Below, piece by piece: positions 43,514 to 56,356 of a DNA stretch of 64,000 nucleotides (within the stretch, counting starts at the first letter, position 1; the number at the start of each line of letters is the position of its first letter). The position numbers and the translations under genes are program-made. The notes below the pieces were generated by a model that saw only the letters and a list, made by a program, of their open reading frames with translations, was not told the DNA's origin and ran no database searches. Source of the stretch: Ascochyta rabiei (Eukaryota > Ascomycota > Dothideomycetes > Pleosporales > Didymellaceae). The stretch covers positions 233,501-297,500 of the forward strand of contig NC_082408.1 of the NCBI RefSeq assembly GCF_004011695.2, written 5' to 3'.

Positions 43514-45513
43514 TTATACTTTCTCTCCAGTGGTGTAGCTGATTGCTGTGTCACGAATCTTGATTCTGTGAACCAAGTGCGAATTGCCTGTATCATAGAC
43601 ACCCGTGGCATCACCGAGCACGTTACCGGCGTCATCATGAGTCCTATCCCACTCCGCGACGTCTGCATCCGGCACTCTCTTCAGCTGATGAACGACACTG
43701 CCATCCTCATTGACTACAGTCAACGTCCTGATGCTGTATTTGCGGAGTTGCGGAAGCAGATGTACCCACAGATAGTAATAGATACCCATACCTACCAGTA
43801 GACCGATGCCAACAACGATGTACGTGCCGTACCAGAATGAGTAATCACCACCGTCCTCAGGAGGTACCCATGGCATGATCAGGATGAAGAGGCAAACGAG
43901 CGCAGAGAAGACCAGGGCCGAGTGCCATGCTTGGAACTGCGCTGGCGGTAAACCTTCCTTCTTGCGACGATATCGAATAGCGTAGATGCCAACGACCATC
44001 AGAAAGATGAAGACCGAATCCGGATAGGACCTGAGATCGACCAAGAAGTCGAAAGCATCGCCGAAAGGTAGTGCGAGGATGATAATACAAGTCATGACCC
44101 ATTTGAGGAGGACGGGCGCGAAAGGTGTGCCAAAGGGTTTGGTCGAAGCCCACACATGTGGCCAAGGGATGACACCCTGTCGCGCGCATTCGCGGATCTG
44201 ACGCGTGGCTCCGATGATTACAGCCATAATGTTACCAGCTGCACTGACGGCTATCAGAGCAGGAAGACCTTTCGCAGCCTTCGTACCAAATACAGCTTCG
44301 AAGAAGAGAGCAGCAGCTAGTTCCCCGGACTCCCGGATTTGCGCCGCCGGTACAGCTGCGAAATAAGCTACATTGGCAAGGACGTAAAGGACGAACACAA
44401 TGATCAGCGACAGCGGAGCCACCTTCTTTAGTAGTGGGAATGGATTCTGTTACATGTCAGAACGACCGGAGCTACAATGTTGTGTGAACGCACCTTGATC
44501 TCATTTGTGACGTTGAAAGCATTCGCATACCCTTGGTAGGCAAAGTTGATGCTGACTAACGCGTTGACCAAGTCGTTGCCATTCTGGGTGATGCCATCGA
44601 AAGAGTTGCGGAAGTTGGCGCGCGGGTCTTGGACGCTAGTGCCTCCTCCAAGTACAACAAAACCTGTTATCACGATAAACAAAAGGATGATCAGCTTCAC
44701 AAGCGAGATCAAATTCATGAGTCGAATGGACCATTTTGTGGAGATCAAGCACTGCCCTAGGTTAGTATCGATACTCCAAAATCCTAACGTATATCTTACT
44801 AGGAACGCAAGAAAGGTGTACGAGGCCATGGCGAGCCCTTTGTTCTCCCACTCAGATGCAGTGTAGCCCGCAGCACGGTAAATATAACGGGCAAGGACAA
44901 CTGCATTACTGCTGGAAAAGGAGAACACAACCGTAAAAAAGGCGTATGTAACAGGGAACAGGAACGCAGGCTTCGGAAACGCCTGTTCAAGATACGCGAC
45001 CTGTCCCCCAGAACGGTTCGGATACAAGGACGCGTACTCCAAATAGATTGCGAGGGCAGCTAGATGCTATCAGCATAACCTGGGCATTAATTTCTTGATG
45101 GAACTGGAAAAGACTCACTGGCAGCTATAACGAAACCAAAAATCCAATACAAGATTGAAAGTCCAACAGAGTCAAGGGCGCGTAAGATCGAACCGGCTAT
45201 GGCCCAGGTCAGCACTCTACCGCTGTCTTTCATCTCAAGCTCACTTGGAGTCCGACTTACGTGTACTGAATACGCCTGTCCCCACCATTTGCGAAACATT
45301 GAGGAACAATATGCCAGCCCAGCCTACATGGTATCCTAACGGACTGACCGTCTCAACGGGAGCTCCATTGGCGTCTTGATAGACCGGGACGCCATTAACA
45401 AAAACTTCCTCGCCGATTTGTGCATTCTTCGCCTTGACGTCGGCAGAATCGACAGTATCGCTTGAATTACCCCAGAAGAGATGCTTCAGATGTGACGCGG
45501 AAAGAGCCGCCAT
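43514..45513 (-). CDS. Amino-acid permease, methionine permease (MUP)/LAT type
   Basis: Minus strand, join of 45261-45513, 45119-45196, 44800-45059, 44494-44751, 43514-44446; 593 residues; all phases agree. The first helix LFLNVSQMVGTGVFST joins PGSILRALDSVGLSILYWIF; the TPGSIL step is a hallmark of the APC/LAT branch. Later blocks: NRSGGQVAYLEQAFPKPAFL, INFAYQGYANAFNVTNEIK and ISAAGN-like AVSAAGNIMAVIIGATRQIR. About 12 membrane helices are visible. It likely imports methionine or other neutral amino acids at the plasma membrane; substrate is inferred from family only. The C-terminus is cytosolic, about 90 residues. Confidence 0.9.
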
Positions 45514-46532
45514 GGCACCCCAACAGTCTTGGGTCGGAAGAGACTAGAAATATCGGTTGAGGCCGGAAACTCATGTTTACGTTGTGTTGCAGGGTTTTAT
45601 ATGGCTGTGCAGGTTTCTTGGGTGTTTGCAGCCAAGCAGCTTATACGCTGGGGGTGGGAACATGCAATTTTGCCCAGCCTCGCGTCATCGCCAAACGTGC
45701 AACAAGAGCTACAGTGAGCTGTTCCAGTACCGTGCCGCAAACTTGGCAAATAAGCAATGGTGCTGATACGGAAGGTGATCAAAACTTATCGTTACCAATG
45801 CGTTCTAACGAGCGTTATGAAGGCCATGATGTTTCGGTAGTATATAGGAGAAGGCACAATGATGCCCGCCTCTGTGACTGTGGCACGACATCAATATCGG
45901 ATCTTGCATCATTGGCCACCATCTCTGCCCTATCTTTGACCTCGGGCTGAGCAGCCTGGTTGTATATAAGGAAGCTGGGCAATAGATTGATGTCTGCGGC
46001 AGCATCCTGACACCGAAGTTGTGTTCGAGGTCTTTTTCATGAATCTGAGGTGTCAAAAAATCCCAAGGTTTTACCTTGTGCATTGTTTGATCTTGCATTA
46101 TCTCTGCTTGTTAACGCGACTGTAGCTTCAGTTCCCAACGTCCTGTGGCCAAAGCATAACAGACAAGCCAAATGCGGTAAACGGCCAACGTGATGATATT
46201 CGAACAGCGCTCATTCGATGGACTATGCCTACGTCTCGCAATCTGTTCAGAAGTCGTACTTGAGAGGGACGTGAGATGCGAGTGGAGTGTAAGACGCATT
46301 CTTGAACCCGACTCAGCGAGTGGACCCTGAGAGTTCGGCGCAAAACAACCTCGGAAGGCGCTCCCCTCACATCGCGACTTGAGGAGTCGCAGAACACACA
46401 TTTGCGCTAACATGGCAGAATCATCACTCATCACACGTCCTTCCGTGTTGAGTCTTGCTGTGCATTAAACGAACCCTTGTCCATCGTGTTGAAACGATCT
46501 CTTCTTCCAGACTACAACCGTTCTGCATCGTC
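45514..46532. other. Divergent intergenic, no gene recognised
   Basis: 1 kb upstream of both the permease and the thioesterase pseudogene. No motif-bearing frame. Confidence 0.4.
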
Positions 46533-48597
46533 ATGACCCGGCTACCGCACCCTCACTCTGCCTATGGTAGGATCGAGCATCTTCAAGGCTTCACTTCTCT
46601 GGATTGGTGTCAAAACCTGCTCTCTGACCCGTCCATCACGCGTATATCGAAGCGCCAAATACCCGACCAACGCGACGATGTACCGAACACGCTCTTCACA
46701 AAGACACTCTTTACGGACGACGCGTTACGCGCATTTTTGTCAATATATAGGCCTGGATAGACCGAGAGGGAACATGACGATAAGGCGGTATTCACTAGAA
46801 GCACATTTCCGGCTGATGCATGCGTGGAACATGACCGTGTTGTCAAGCAAGGGTTGCCTTTGCAGTCCAAGGCTGAAGAAGTGTGGAGTGCGACTGATTC
46901 CGCCACACCAGAGATGTATATTTTGATAAGCCTTGGACGAGATGTGGACGGTGCTGTGCGAAATTTGCACGGAGGCATAACCGCTACGCTCTTGGACCAG
47001 GTGATGGGTACTCTCATCTCGTCTGTTTACGATAACACATGCGCAACTGCCAACCTGAACGTGAAATACAAGGTAGCGGTAACAACACCATGTGTGTTGC
47101 TCTGCAGGGCGAAAGTGGTCAGAAAGAAAGGCAGATAGACCGAATGGATAGGCTGGATCGAAGATGGGCATGGCAAGGTTTTTGCAGAGGGCAAGGGTGC
47201 ATTTGTCATGAACAAGACCGTAATACTGGCGGCTGCTACAGTACTACGTCAAAAGTTAGTTCCACTAAGCGAATCCCCGCATCATCACCACGCCCACCAC
47301 CCCACTTTGTGAGGCAATTGAGATAGCTACACATAGTCAAAACGCTCCAAATTTTAAGGTTGTACTGTTCTATACTAGTATTTTGTTTGCCAGCCTTTTG
47401 CCTTCCTGCAGGCACTTAGGCGTGCTGGCATACTACTAATAAGTTTCTTAATAAGCAAGTTTAGGATGCGACGCCAGCACTCCTTTAACACCTTACAAAA
47501 CTTATCCTAATGCTCTTCTACCTTACTATAGTTGTTAAACTGTAGGTAGAGCTTATGCATTATCCGTTTAAGGCGCCACTAGAGGTGCTTAATTAGGTTA
47601 AGATTAGGTAAGTAAGCTAGCTATAGGAGAGTTGTAATGTTATAATCTGCTATAAACGTCTATACGGCGTAGGAGGTGTGTATACATGCGTTATCCTGCA
47701 TAAAAAGCTAAGACTTACAATAGTAAGGTAAGAGACCTTACTTAAGTGTTTTAATGTAACTTTTGCTGGTATAGCTACCACGTGGAGTATTAGGGTCCCT
47801 CTCTATAATAATAAGTAGACTCTGCTGTGGTCTACCCCGTGCATCTAGCCATATGGCTCCCTACACCATCTGAGCAGGTAGACAACTAGTAGAGATCCTA
47901 GTAATCATCCTTAGCTTCCATCTCTCATTAGGATAGCAAAACACCCACTGCTGTTTATGGCCAGAGCCCTTCTAAACAGAGCACTTATTGCTGAACTTAA
48001 CTGTGTGCTGACGCCAATTAAACGTCTAATGCTCTTAAGCAAACTAGAGACGCTAGAGAGTATGCCTATAAGTAAGTTTAGGCCTCTTTTTACTCCTCTA
48101 ACAGGTTATATGGTATTGCTTAAGTGCGTAATAGATAGTTAACTTGCTAGGCTTGTAGGTAGTAGTGTTGTTAGGTAGGGCAATCTGGGCGACTTTAGCA
48201 AGCTTAGAGTAGGTAATCTGGGGATTCCTTTGTGTTGCGCAGTGTAGGAGCTTCTTCTGCGTATCAGATAGTATCTTAGGTCTGCCTAAGCAAGGTCTAT
48301 CGCGTGTGGTTCCTGTAGTGTTAAATCGTTTGTAAAGATTTTAGATAGTATGCTTGTAACAGCCAAAGTGACTAGCAACTTTATAGGTACCTGCACCTGC
48401 ATGTAGCCACCCAATTGCCTAATCCCGCTCTACAGAATTTAAGCGACGGCATTTCTGCATCTAATGGTTAAGAAAGTAAGGAAAACGGAGTGGTAGTGGT
48501 GAAGTTGTAGGTGGTCAAAAAGTATAGGTGGCTGGGTTGACGCGTCGGAGGGACGCTAGCGCGGAACTAACTTTTGACGCGCGACTGTAAGATCTGA
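46533..48597 (+). pseudogene. Hotdog-fold thioesterase gene, two TAG stops plus mariner insertion
   Basis: The frame from ATG 46533 is continuous to 47238, then resumes after the mariner element at 48590 and stops at 48595-48597. Without the insertion the length is 714 bp, a whole number of codons (238). Two in-frame TAG codons interrupt it (46758-46760 and 47136-47138). Recognisable blocks: DDVPNTLFTKTLFTDDALRA, then LHGGITATLLDQVMGTLIS (the 4HBT active-site helix), ATANLNVKYK and WIEDGHGKVFAEGKGAFVMN. Both stops could derive from CAG by a single C-to-T change. Such proteins hydrolyse acyl-CoA thioesters. An intron bypassing the stops was looked for and not found. Confidence 0.82.
47239..48587 (-). 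mobile_element. Tc1/mariner transposon, degraded
   Basis: 1,349 bp flanked by TA on both sides (47237-47238, 48588-48589). Terminal inverted repeats begin CAGT and share CGTCAAAAGTTAGTTCC. The minus strand encodes a decayed transposase: GTYKVASHFGCYKHTI, RDRPCLGRPKILSDTQKKLL, MQDNACIHTSYAVQ and LNLIKHLWRRLKR, corresponding to the DDE catalytic blocks. Many stops (mostly TAA/TAG) and high TA content indicate RIP-like mutation. Not active. Confidence 0.92.
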
Positions 48598-50821
48598 TTA
48601 GACGCCTTGGAGAAGCCTGCTTGTTTTCAAAGCAAGAACCGCTTCCAGGTGCGATTTCTTCAAAGATCAAGAGGCACTTAGGATAGTCTTGCAAAGCACT
48701 TCAAATTTGTGCAAGTCTAAGCTTTTGGTGCAACCCGAGAGCCTGCGAGTGCTGATAGAATCATTAGAAGCGACATAATAATAAGAATATATGACGAACA
48801 AAGGAAGTAGGGACCAGCAGAACGTTGGGCTTGCGACCGCGAGTCAATTACTGTTTTTGCTTGCGCCGCTCTGTAAGACTTCTTCTGATCAGGAAAGAGT
48901 GTGACTGATAGTGGCAGGGATCAATGCTTTCGTCTACATGATCTTCGGTCGCATAGTCCACTTCTTCCATCCTGAGCGTCGTTGCGCTGGCCCCAAGGCG
49001 TCGAGCATCGCGAAGTACTTCGTTTGGGCTGACATTACAGAGTTCAGGTAGTGGTGCGGATGTGCAGAGTATTGGTCTAAAGGTGTACACGGTTGGCGTA
49101 GGCGTGCAGGAAGGTTTCATCGTAGTCGCTCTTGCACAAGTCTTGATTGGCAACACTAATTATTTCCAAAGGTCACATTCACCATCCTTGGCATCATGTT
49201 CGTACGGGACATGGTACGAATCAAACAGCAAGGCCGAGTACCCGAAAACCGAACCGGTTGGCGTCTACAGATGTCGAGTATATTCATTGTTCTTATCCTC
49301 ATCACTGTGCATATACATGCAAGTCGCAATCACCCGTTGCTAACCTAGCAAAGGCTCATATCATCTTCTAACTAATTAAATTCGCAAAAGGCTTCAAACC
49401 TAGTAACCTAATGCTGTTTAACGAAGCATTTATGTGCGCCCTTAATGCTACTCTAATATTCCTTGCTCTTCTCCTACTTAGCCTAATACACCCTAGACAA
49501 GGGCTTTTTAGACCTAACAGCGAGTTTTTCTTAACTGTCGCGAAAAGAGAAGAAGATCTTGAAGCAAGAGAAGAAAACTAAGAAGCAGGAGAGAAGAGCC
49601 GACAAGCAGCGGAGCAAGAAGAGAGAATATGAAAAACCGGAAGCTGGGCTGTCTTAAAGTTAGTTACTACCACTAGGTGGAGGAAGCGGCAAAAAGGTTG
49701 GGTGTAGCGAGGCTTGATTGCTCGAATTACTTTATGTTTCTGTTGATGAGATTGACGATGCCTCACGCCTGACAAAAAGATGCGTTGAGTCCGTTTGGAA
49801 GCAAGTTGCGCCCCGAAAGAAGACCTCAGATATACCCTAGTCCTAAATGAAGCTACAATGCAGTCCTGTATAATGTCTGAAAGAGCATCGCACAGGACTC
49901 ATTTTCTGCCACCTGCGATTGAGGCCCTTGCTTTGCTAAATGTCCAGAAGTTCACTGGAGAGTGGACTTAGGGTGAAGGACCAACTTGACCCAGGTCCGT
50001 CGCACGGCTTCTTTACAGCCTGTCCGGAGCAAGACCAGGAAATTTAATGCAGCCAGAAAAATCAGAATGGTGTTTCAAAAAGTTCTCCGAGCGTCCTGAA
50101 AATTCATTGTTACGATTCAGGTTCGGTTGGCGATGCATTCCAACTGCGACTCACGCAGGAGTCAGGGGGGGGGGGGGGGGGGGGGTTGGACGACATAGCA
50201 AGCCTAGCAAGTTTTGTTCAAGGCTTCATCGAAAAGGGTTCAAAGCCCCTTTCGAACCTCCTGTATTGATGAGATCCAGAGGCTGAGTCTGTTATTGAGC
50301 AGTGTATGTCTTTCGCTCTTGCTGAGAAAAAGTCCACCAAGCATGATTCGAAGACTAAAACAATGGAGCGGGACGTAAAGAAGGTACAATTTGGGATAAA
50401 AGTAGCTTACATTGTGATCATCTCTGGTGGTGCGAAGTGAAGGTTGGAGGCTTGGGCCACACCAGGATAAGCGTGATCTGACGCGTCCCACTGACAGGTC
50501 GCGTCAGAGCTCATCAAACAACACAATCTGGAGTTCATCTGCGTTCATGCGTCCGGACAATCTGTAGATCCCTCGCTTACGGATATTGCGTTAGTCGAAG
50601 TCGTGTGCACGGCTCGGCGTTTCATGACCGACGGTCAGTTTTGCGGTCCAACTGAGAGCGGCCCCACCGCCTATCGCAAGCCAGGTATGCAACCTTATGT
50701 GAGAAACGAGTCTAACGAGTACGTGAAAGAACTGGGAATGTTGGAGATACGTGAGACGTTTGTGTGAAAATGGTATTATCTATGTACAAAAAATATCTAA
50801 CTTGGAGCTTGTAGAACCCAC
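48598..50821. other. Gene-poor stretch with AT-rich remnant, G21 tract and an orphan frame
   Basis: 2.2 kb. 49370-49520 is AT-rich and looks like a mutated repeat fragment. 50165-50185 is a run of 21 G. At 50495-50767 on the plus strand 90 codons are open (LIKQHNLEFICVHASGQSVD near the start, ELGMLEIRETFV at the end) without a clear start codon; it may be a gene remnant. The rest shows nothing identifiable. Confidence 0.5.
50165..50185. repeat. Homopolymer G21
   Basis: Run of 21 G, rare in fungal genomes and prone to sequencing error. Confidence 0.85.
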
Positions 50822-52721
50822 CTACGCCCTCTTCTTGATCACATCAGCAGCCTTCTCTCCGATACCGTAAGCGGTAGCTTGCAGATGGCAAGAAGGAATG
50901 ATGGGTACAATTGAGGCATCTACAACGGAGAGCCGTTGTGTCCCGTATACCAGGAGCTTGTCACTCACGCAGCCACCAGCGTTCTCGGGCATCATAGGGC
51001 ACGAGCCGGAAGGATGGGCGAGGGTAGGCGACAGCATAGCCTGAGCAAGGAGAGCAGAGTAGATGTCCTCGTCGGAAGTGTACTGAGCTCCAGGCACGGT
51101 TTCACTGATCTTGTACTCCTTGAGCTCCGGGCGGGCCCAGACAGTGCGGAAGAAACGGAGACCAATTGCCATAACGCTCCTGTCAATTGGGTTGACAAAG
51201 GCGTTGTGAATGATGTCAGGGGATCCAGTAGGGTTCTTGGCGTTGATGTGGACGAAACCGCGGGAGAGCGGCTTCTCAACACCAACAAGACCGTAAGAGC
51301 CGTCAGCAGGAACAGGGAATTCTGCAACAGCCGCATCCTTGCGCTTGAAAAGACCAGCGATGATCTTCTTCTGCGCAGCGTAACCCTTGAGCAACTTCTT
51401 GTTGTTAGCATAGAAGCTGGGGAGGTGAGATGCATCATTCTGGCTGTTGAGGCTGGCAACGATCGAGCTGACGTCCGAAGTCATATCCGGCAGAGAGATG
51501 AAAGCGAGCGCGTTACCGCGGGCGTATGTGTACGGCCCAGTCTTGTTGGTCTCGTACTGAGCCCAAGCAGAGGCATTGAATGTGGCGTTGGTCGTCAACA
51601 GGTTCGCGCTGGGGTAGTGAACCGGCGTGGTATTGAATACTACTGTAGCGTAGGGATGATCTTGGAAGTTGGAGCCAACTGCATCGAGTTCGACCTTGAC
51701 CGGAATGCCAGCCGCCTCCAAGACGGACCTGGGGCCAACACCACTAAGCTGCAACAACTTTGGGGTCTGGATAGCACCAGCAGCAAGAACAACCTCTTTC
51801 TTAGCATTAACGATAGAAGTTTTGCCAGTAGCGTCATCAGTGATCTCGACACCAGTGGCGGCCATCTTCTTTCCGAAGACAATCCTCTGAGCGGTCGTCT
51901 TGGTGAGGATCTTGAGGTTTGTACGTTGAGCGATGGGGTCGATGTACGCGTAGCGTGCGTGTGCCCTGCGACCGGTCTTCTTGTCCATGGTGTTGGCGTA
52001 CCAGGACGGACCGTAAGCCTCGCCGTTGTTGCCATCCTCAGGAACGTGTACACCGGTAGCCTTCCATGCTGCCCAGTAGTCCTTGATGTCAGGGTATTGG
52101 TTGTCAGTGATACTGACAGCCAGAGGACCGTTGCCGTATGTCGTGGCGTCCCAGGTAATGTTAAAGGCCTCAGCGACAGCAGGTGAGGGAGGTTGGAAAG
52201 TTGTCCCCTTCTTGAAATAAGGCTCCATACCCTTCCAGCCCCAGCCGTTGTTGCCGAGAGCCTCCCAGGCATCATAATCGGCAGCAGAACCACGGTCGTA
52301 GACCATTCCGTTGACAACAGAACCGCCACCAAGGACCTTGGCGACCAGGACGTCGTACGTGGCGTTGCCCAGGCCAGGCTCTGGCAGAGACGTGAGACCA
52401 TCCCACATCAGGCCATTAGCACTGGTAAGATCGTTTGCCTTGTAGGGAATCATGTTTCCCGGGCTGTCGACAGACTCGCCACTTTCAATGACCAGGACAG
52501 ATACTACAACACCACGTCAGCATTCAAGCCAGTATTTCTCTGTCCCAAATAGGTTACTCACCATGCTTGTCCTCAGTCAGACGATTTGCGACCACCAAAC
52601 CGGTGACGCCACCGCCCACGATAACATAGTCGTAGTCTTTAGGAGTTGATGCGGCAAGAGCAGGAGTGAAGATGATGCTGATAAGCTGGACCGCTACGGC
52701 TAAACGGGAGAAGACTGGCAT
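50822..52721 (-). CDS. Secreted GMC oxidoreductase (glucose oxidase/aryl-alcohol oxidase family)
   Basis: Minus strand, join of 52562-52721 and 50822-52503; 613 residues. The intron is 52504-52561 (GTGAGT..TAG), phase 1. The signal peptide ends near FTPALA. The FAD-binding loop is YDYVIVGGGVTGLVVANRL, then VLVIESGE. The signature LGGGSVVNGMVYDRGSAADY and second signature AAGAIQTPKLLQLSGVGP follow. The C-terminal active-site region has LAHPSGSCPMMP and IPSCHLQATAYGIGEKAADV, with the conserved His. Several Asn-X-Thr sequons suggest glycosylation. It would oxidise an alcohol or sugar with O2 to give H2O2 outside the cell; substrate unknown. Confidence 0.92.
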
Positions 52722-55064
52722 CTTGAAACCCAGGTATTAATTTGTCAACGAAAGTGATCTGGGATGTTCGTGGATGAGCGTTGGAAGAATTGCGGATAGT
52801 AAGGTCTTTATACAACAGAGAGGAGCATTGGCATTGGTCGAAGTACTCCCGCGCCACGTGGGAGGGCCGGTAGTTCGCCACGTCCCGAGGCTTCCTTTCG
52901 TCGATAGGAGGGAGTCCCACAGCAAGGCGAAGGGCGAGCAAAGCTAATGGCTAGAAACGAACAGTGGCGGCTGTGCAATCCTTTCCCTGGCTGGAATCCC
53001 ATGTTTCTCAGAGCCAAATCCGTCTTTACTAAATTACACAACGGCAGCGAGTCAATGCAATCAAGGATCTGGCACTCTTTGGAACATCGTTGTTAGAACG
53101 GCGCGGCGCGTTACCCGAGACCAGAGTTGACATCACGCGATGCCAAAGGAGCTGTGCAGAGCATGGCAGACGAAGGGACCCAATCCAACTCCACTTTAGA
53201 GAATTCTGACAGGTGTGCCTTGAAGATCGACCCCACAATGGAGTGCTTCTAGAAGCCGAAGCTGGCAGCTGTCAACGGACAAACATGCAAGCCTGACTGG
53301 GAATCATTTTTCGTGTTGCGCAGTCATTGTCTGGGTGCAGGAGATAGGCCTGAAGTAGGGTCTGGCACTCCGTACATGTCCGAGTAACACATAGCAGAGC
53401 GTTATTTGGGTAAGGTGAGCAAAAGACTACCGTTGATGGCGAAATTGTAAGGATTCGTCGGGTGCACGTCCAGCAGAAAGAAAAGATGGACGTGCACGGC
53501 TCCAGCCAGTCTCCATGACGGCTCGGCATTGCCCTCCCGGTCTCACGCATTCGGGGAAATGTCTGTTTCAAGCCAAACTTCGGAGGGCGCGGCAACTGAA
53601 ACATACAGATCAGACAAAATTACGCAGCAGCAGAGGCTAAAGCACACAAGACGCTTGTGAACACATTGCCTAGGTGTCTATGTTGATGATCCTGCTTCTC
53701 CCCATCTGCCGCAACACGCCGCAATTCCTGCGCCGGAGAGTTACCAAGCAATCGGACCGCTGAACTACCGAAGGAATGGCAAACCATTGACCATAACTGA
53801 ATCCTGGTAAGCAATAGCATCACAACTGGCCTAGCGGTAGTAGCACACACCGTCGGAATCAGATCATGCTCTGCCGGTCAAAGCGCTCCATTTCTTTAAA
53901 GATTGGTGCATTCTGTCATGGCTCAAGCTAGATCCTTCGGCTTCAGGGATGCCCCTAAAAGCACGTGAACGGCAGCCAGACACGCATCTGCGGCCGGGCC
54001 TCAAGCCGTCACCGGTCCTCCACACTAGCTTCCCGACCTCAGTAACATCGTCTAATTCAAGGGTTGCAGCATCGGAGCACCGTTTCCTATCAGAGATACT
54101 CGTACCTGCAACTGTAACTGCCGGAACATAGTCGATGATTCCGTCGTGGTGAGCTTATTTCGAACAAGCCTCCGGACTCACTTCCAGATGTGAGCAGGTT
54201 TCCCTTTACTGGCGGCGTTCTACTTGTCCGCTTCACGTCGAAGCAACGTATGGGTGGAAGTATGAAGTAGCATTGGCGAAGAAGCAAAATTGGAACTATC
54301 AGCACTGGTGCTAACCATCTTGCACGATGGCATGAGCAATCACGCCGCTTCGTTCGGCATGTGGCGGCGGGACGAAGTGGCTTTAAGAATGAGGATGGTC
54401 TGCCGAATTCTCTACCACGATCCATGAGTCGACATCTCAGGCAAACCCAGGTCGAATCGCTAGCTCTGTCCCACGAATCAAGCTCGAAGAATCTATCCAC
54501 ATTCCGCTCTATAGAGTTCTATCGGTCTGGAGCCGCCGCCATCCCCACACGCAGTAGAAGCTGTTAGAGTGGAACGTCAATAATTGAGACGTGGGCAAGG
54601 CTGTACTAACATCTGTCACAGCTTGCTGATGCCAACGCGAGTTAGAGATAGCTTGACACATTTGGAGCCAGAAGTGTGAAGATTCGAAGCGATTTCAGGG
54701 CAGCCAACCCCACTCTCCACCGACCCTTCTCCAATCGGCGCAGAGCTGATCCCTGTTGACCCGCAATCAAGGCAGAATCGAACCACGAGCAGTTCGAGCA
54801 GTTCGGTCCTTGGATCGATATCCTTGTGCAAAAACATGTAATACGGTCTGGAAACCCGTGTCCCTTCTGCTCGGATCAGTCGCCACGTCCGTGATCTGTA
54901 CCCAAATCGTCGGTCCTATATTCTCACGTGCGACTGCATTTACGCCTCCAAAATGAGATAGGAGGTAAACTGCCTACATATCGACGTTGCTCGCGACCGC
55001 CCTCGGACGTTGTCTTCTCCCTAGCTTTTTTTTTTTTTTTTTTTGGAAAGGCCCGTCGAACACA
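52722..55064. other. Long intergenic region, no gene recognised
   Basis: 2.3 kb between divergent genes. Several short frames on both strands carry no known motif and overlap one another. A T19 run (55026-55044) precedes the next start codon by 20 bp. Confidence 0.4.
55026..55044. repeat. Homopolymer T19
   Basis: Run of 19 T just upstream of the ATG at 55065; could affect promoter structure or be a retroposition relic. Confidence 0.85.
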
Positions 55065-56356
55065 ATGGACAATCCGGGCCCAGCAACACAACACTGGCCC
55101 AACGAGAGGCTCAAAGTCCTCGTCCCAGCATGGACTCTTATGATCATTAGTACGGCGTTCCTCGTGTGGAGAGTTGTGTATGGTCTCATGCAAGGGCGCA
55201 AGTTCATGGCGTGCGATTACCTGTTGATCATCGCCACAGTAAGTTCTGTACCCACTTTCAGATCGACCAGAAAGCCTGACTAGGTTATCCGTAGCTTTTG
55301 AACATTGTCGCGACTTCTATCAACCAAGTTAACGTTGATGCTGGCCTCGGAAGACACATCGAAGATCCGTCGATCGACATCATGCGATACTCATACTTTC
55401 TTTGGGTCGCACAAATCTTCAATATCGTGGGTGTAGCGATGCTCAAGTGGTCCATTTGTGCATGGCTGCTGGTTCTCAACTTCTCCAAGCTTTACCAGGC
55501 CATTGTGTGGTTCTCGATCGCTCTCGTCACTGCCTTTAACTTCCTAGCGCCAGTATTGACGCTATTTGGTTGCGCGCCTCTTGAAGCGAACTGGAACTAT
55601 GGTTATCCTGACAGGCGCTGCTGGGCGAAGGGAACTTTGTGGCTCTCTTATACACAGGGAATCTGCAACATTTTGACCGATGTTATTTACATGGCTGCGC
55701 CGCTCGTCTACCTCTCCCAGGTCCAGCTATCACGCAAGACACAGTGGGGGATTCGCATCGTCTTCTTGCTGAGTATTCCGTAAGTACTGTCTTGATGTTA
55801 CACATGCTCAAAAACGCTAACAAGAAGACTCAACAGGGCTACGATTTGCTCCATCTTCAAAACCATCGAGCTGAAAACTATCACCGAAACTTCAGATCCA
55901 ACGTGGTCAGGCGTCAACCTCACGATTTGGAGTTCAGCTGAGTTATCCATCGGCATCCTCATTGCATCCCTGCCACCCCTGCGCAAGGCATTTGATAGTC
56001 TCTTCCAAAGGATCCTCCCCTCGACCCTTGGAAACACCAAAACGCCAAACTCGCAATACGGCTACGGGCGCTCGACAAACGGAAACCACATTAGACTCGA
56101 CACGTACGAGAGCAACAAACGCACACACAGGAGTGTTCATCCCGGCGAGTCGATGCTGGACGACGACTCCGATAGCGAGCGCGCGATATTGGAGGATGAA
56201 GGGGGTAAAGGTGCTGGCATCATGAAAACAACGAAAGTTACTGTCCTCGAGGAAAACGAAGGACCGAGTCAGAAGGCGTCTCAGGAGTCGCTGCAAAAGC
56301 GGAGCCACGACTGGGCGTCCCCAGATGTAGAGAGAGGTATTGCCTATGCAAGGTGA
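55065..56356 (+). CDS. Fungal rhodopsin-domain / PTH11-like integral membrane protein
   Basis: Join 55065-55238, 55295-55779, 55837-56356; 392 residues; phases agree. Seven hydrophobic helices: VLVPAWTLMIISTAFLVWRV, YFLWVAQIFNIVGVAMLKWS, IVWFSIALVTAFNFLAPVLT, GICNILTDVIYMAAPLVYL, and others. The conserved FGCAPLEANWNYGYPDRRCW lies in a loop, as in the fungal rhodopsin-domain family that includes PTH11-like receptors. The cytosolic tail (about 110 residues) is charged and Ser-rich. No CFEM domain is present. Ligand and signalling role are unknown. Confidence 0.88.

Noticed and set aside
48848..49156. Minus-strand 102-codon frame
   Set aside because: No homologous motif, no signal peptide, composition like intergenic DNA; not enough to call a gene.
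53029..54567. Several 60-136 codon frames in the region after the GMC gene
   Set aside because: They overlap on both strands, lack conserved motifs and plausible splice partners.
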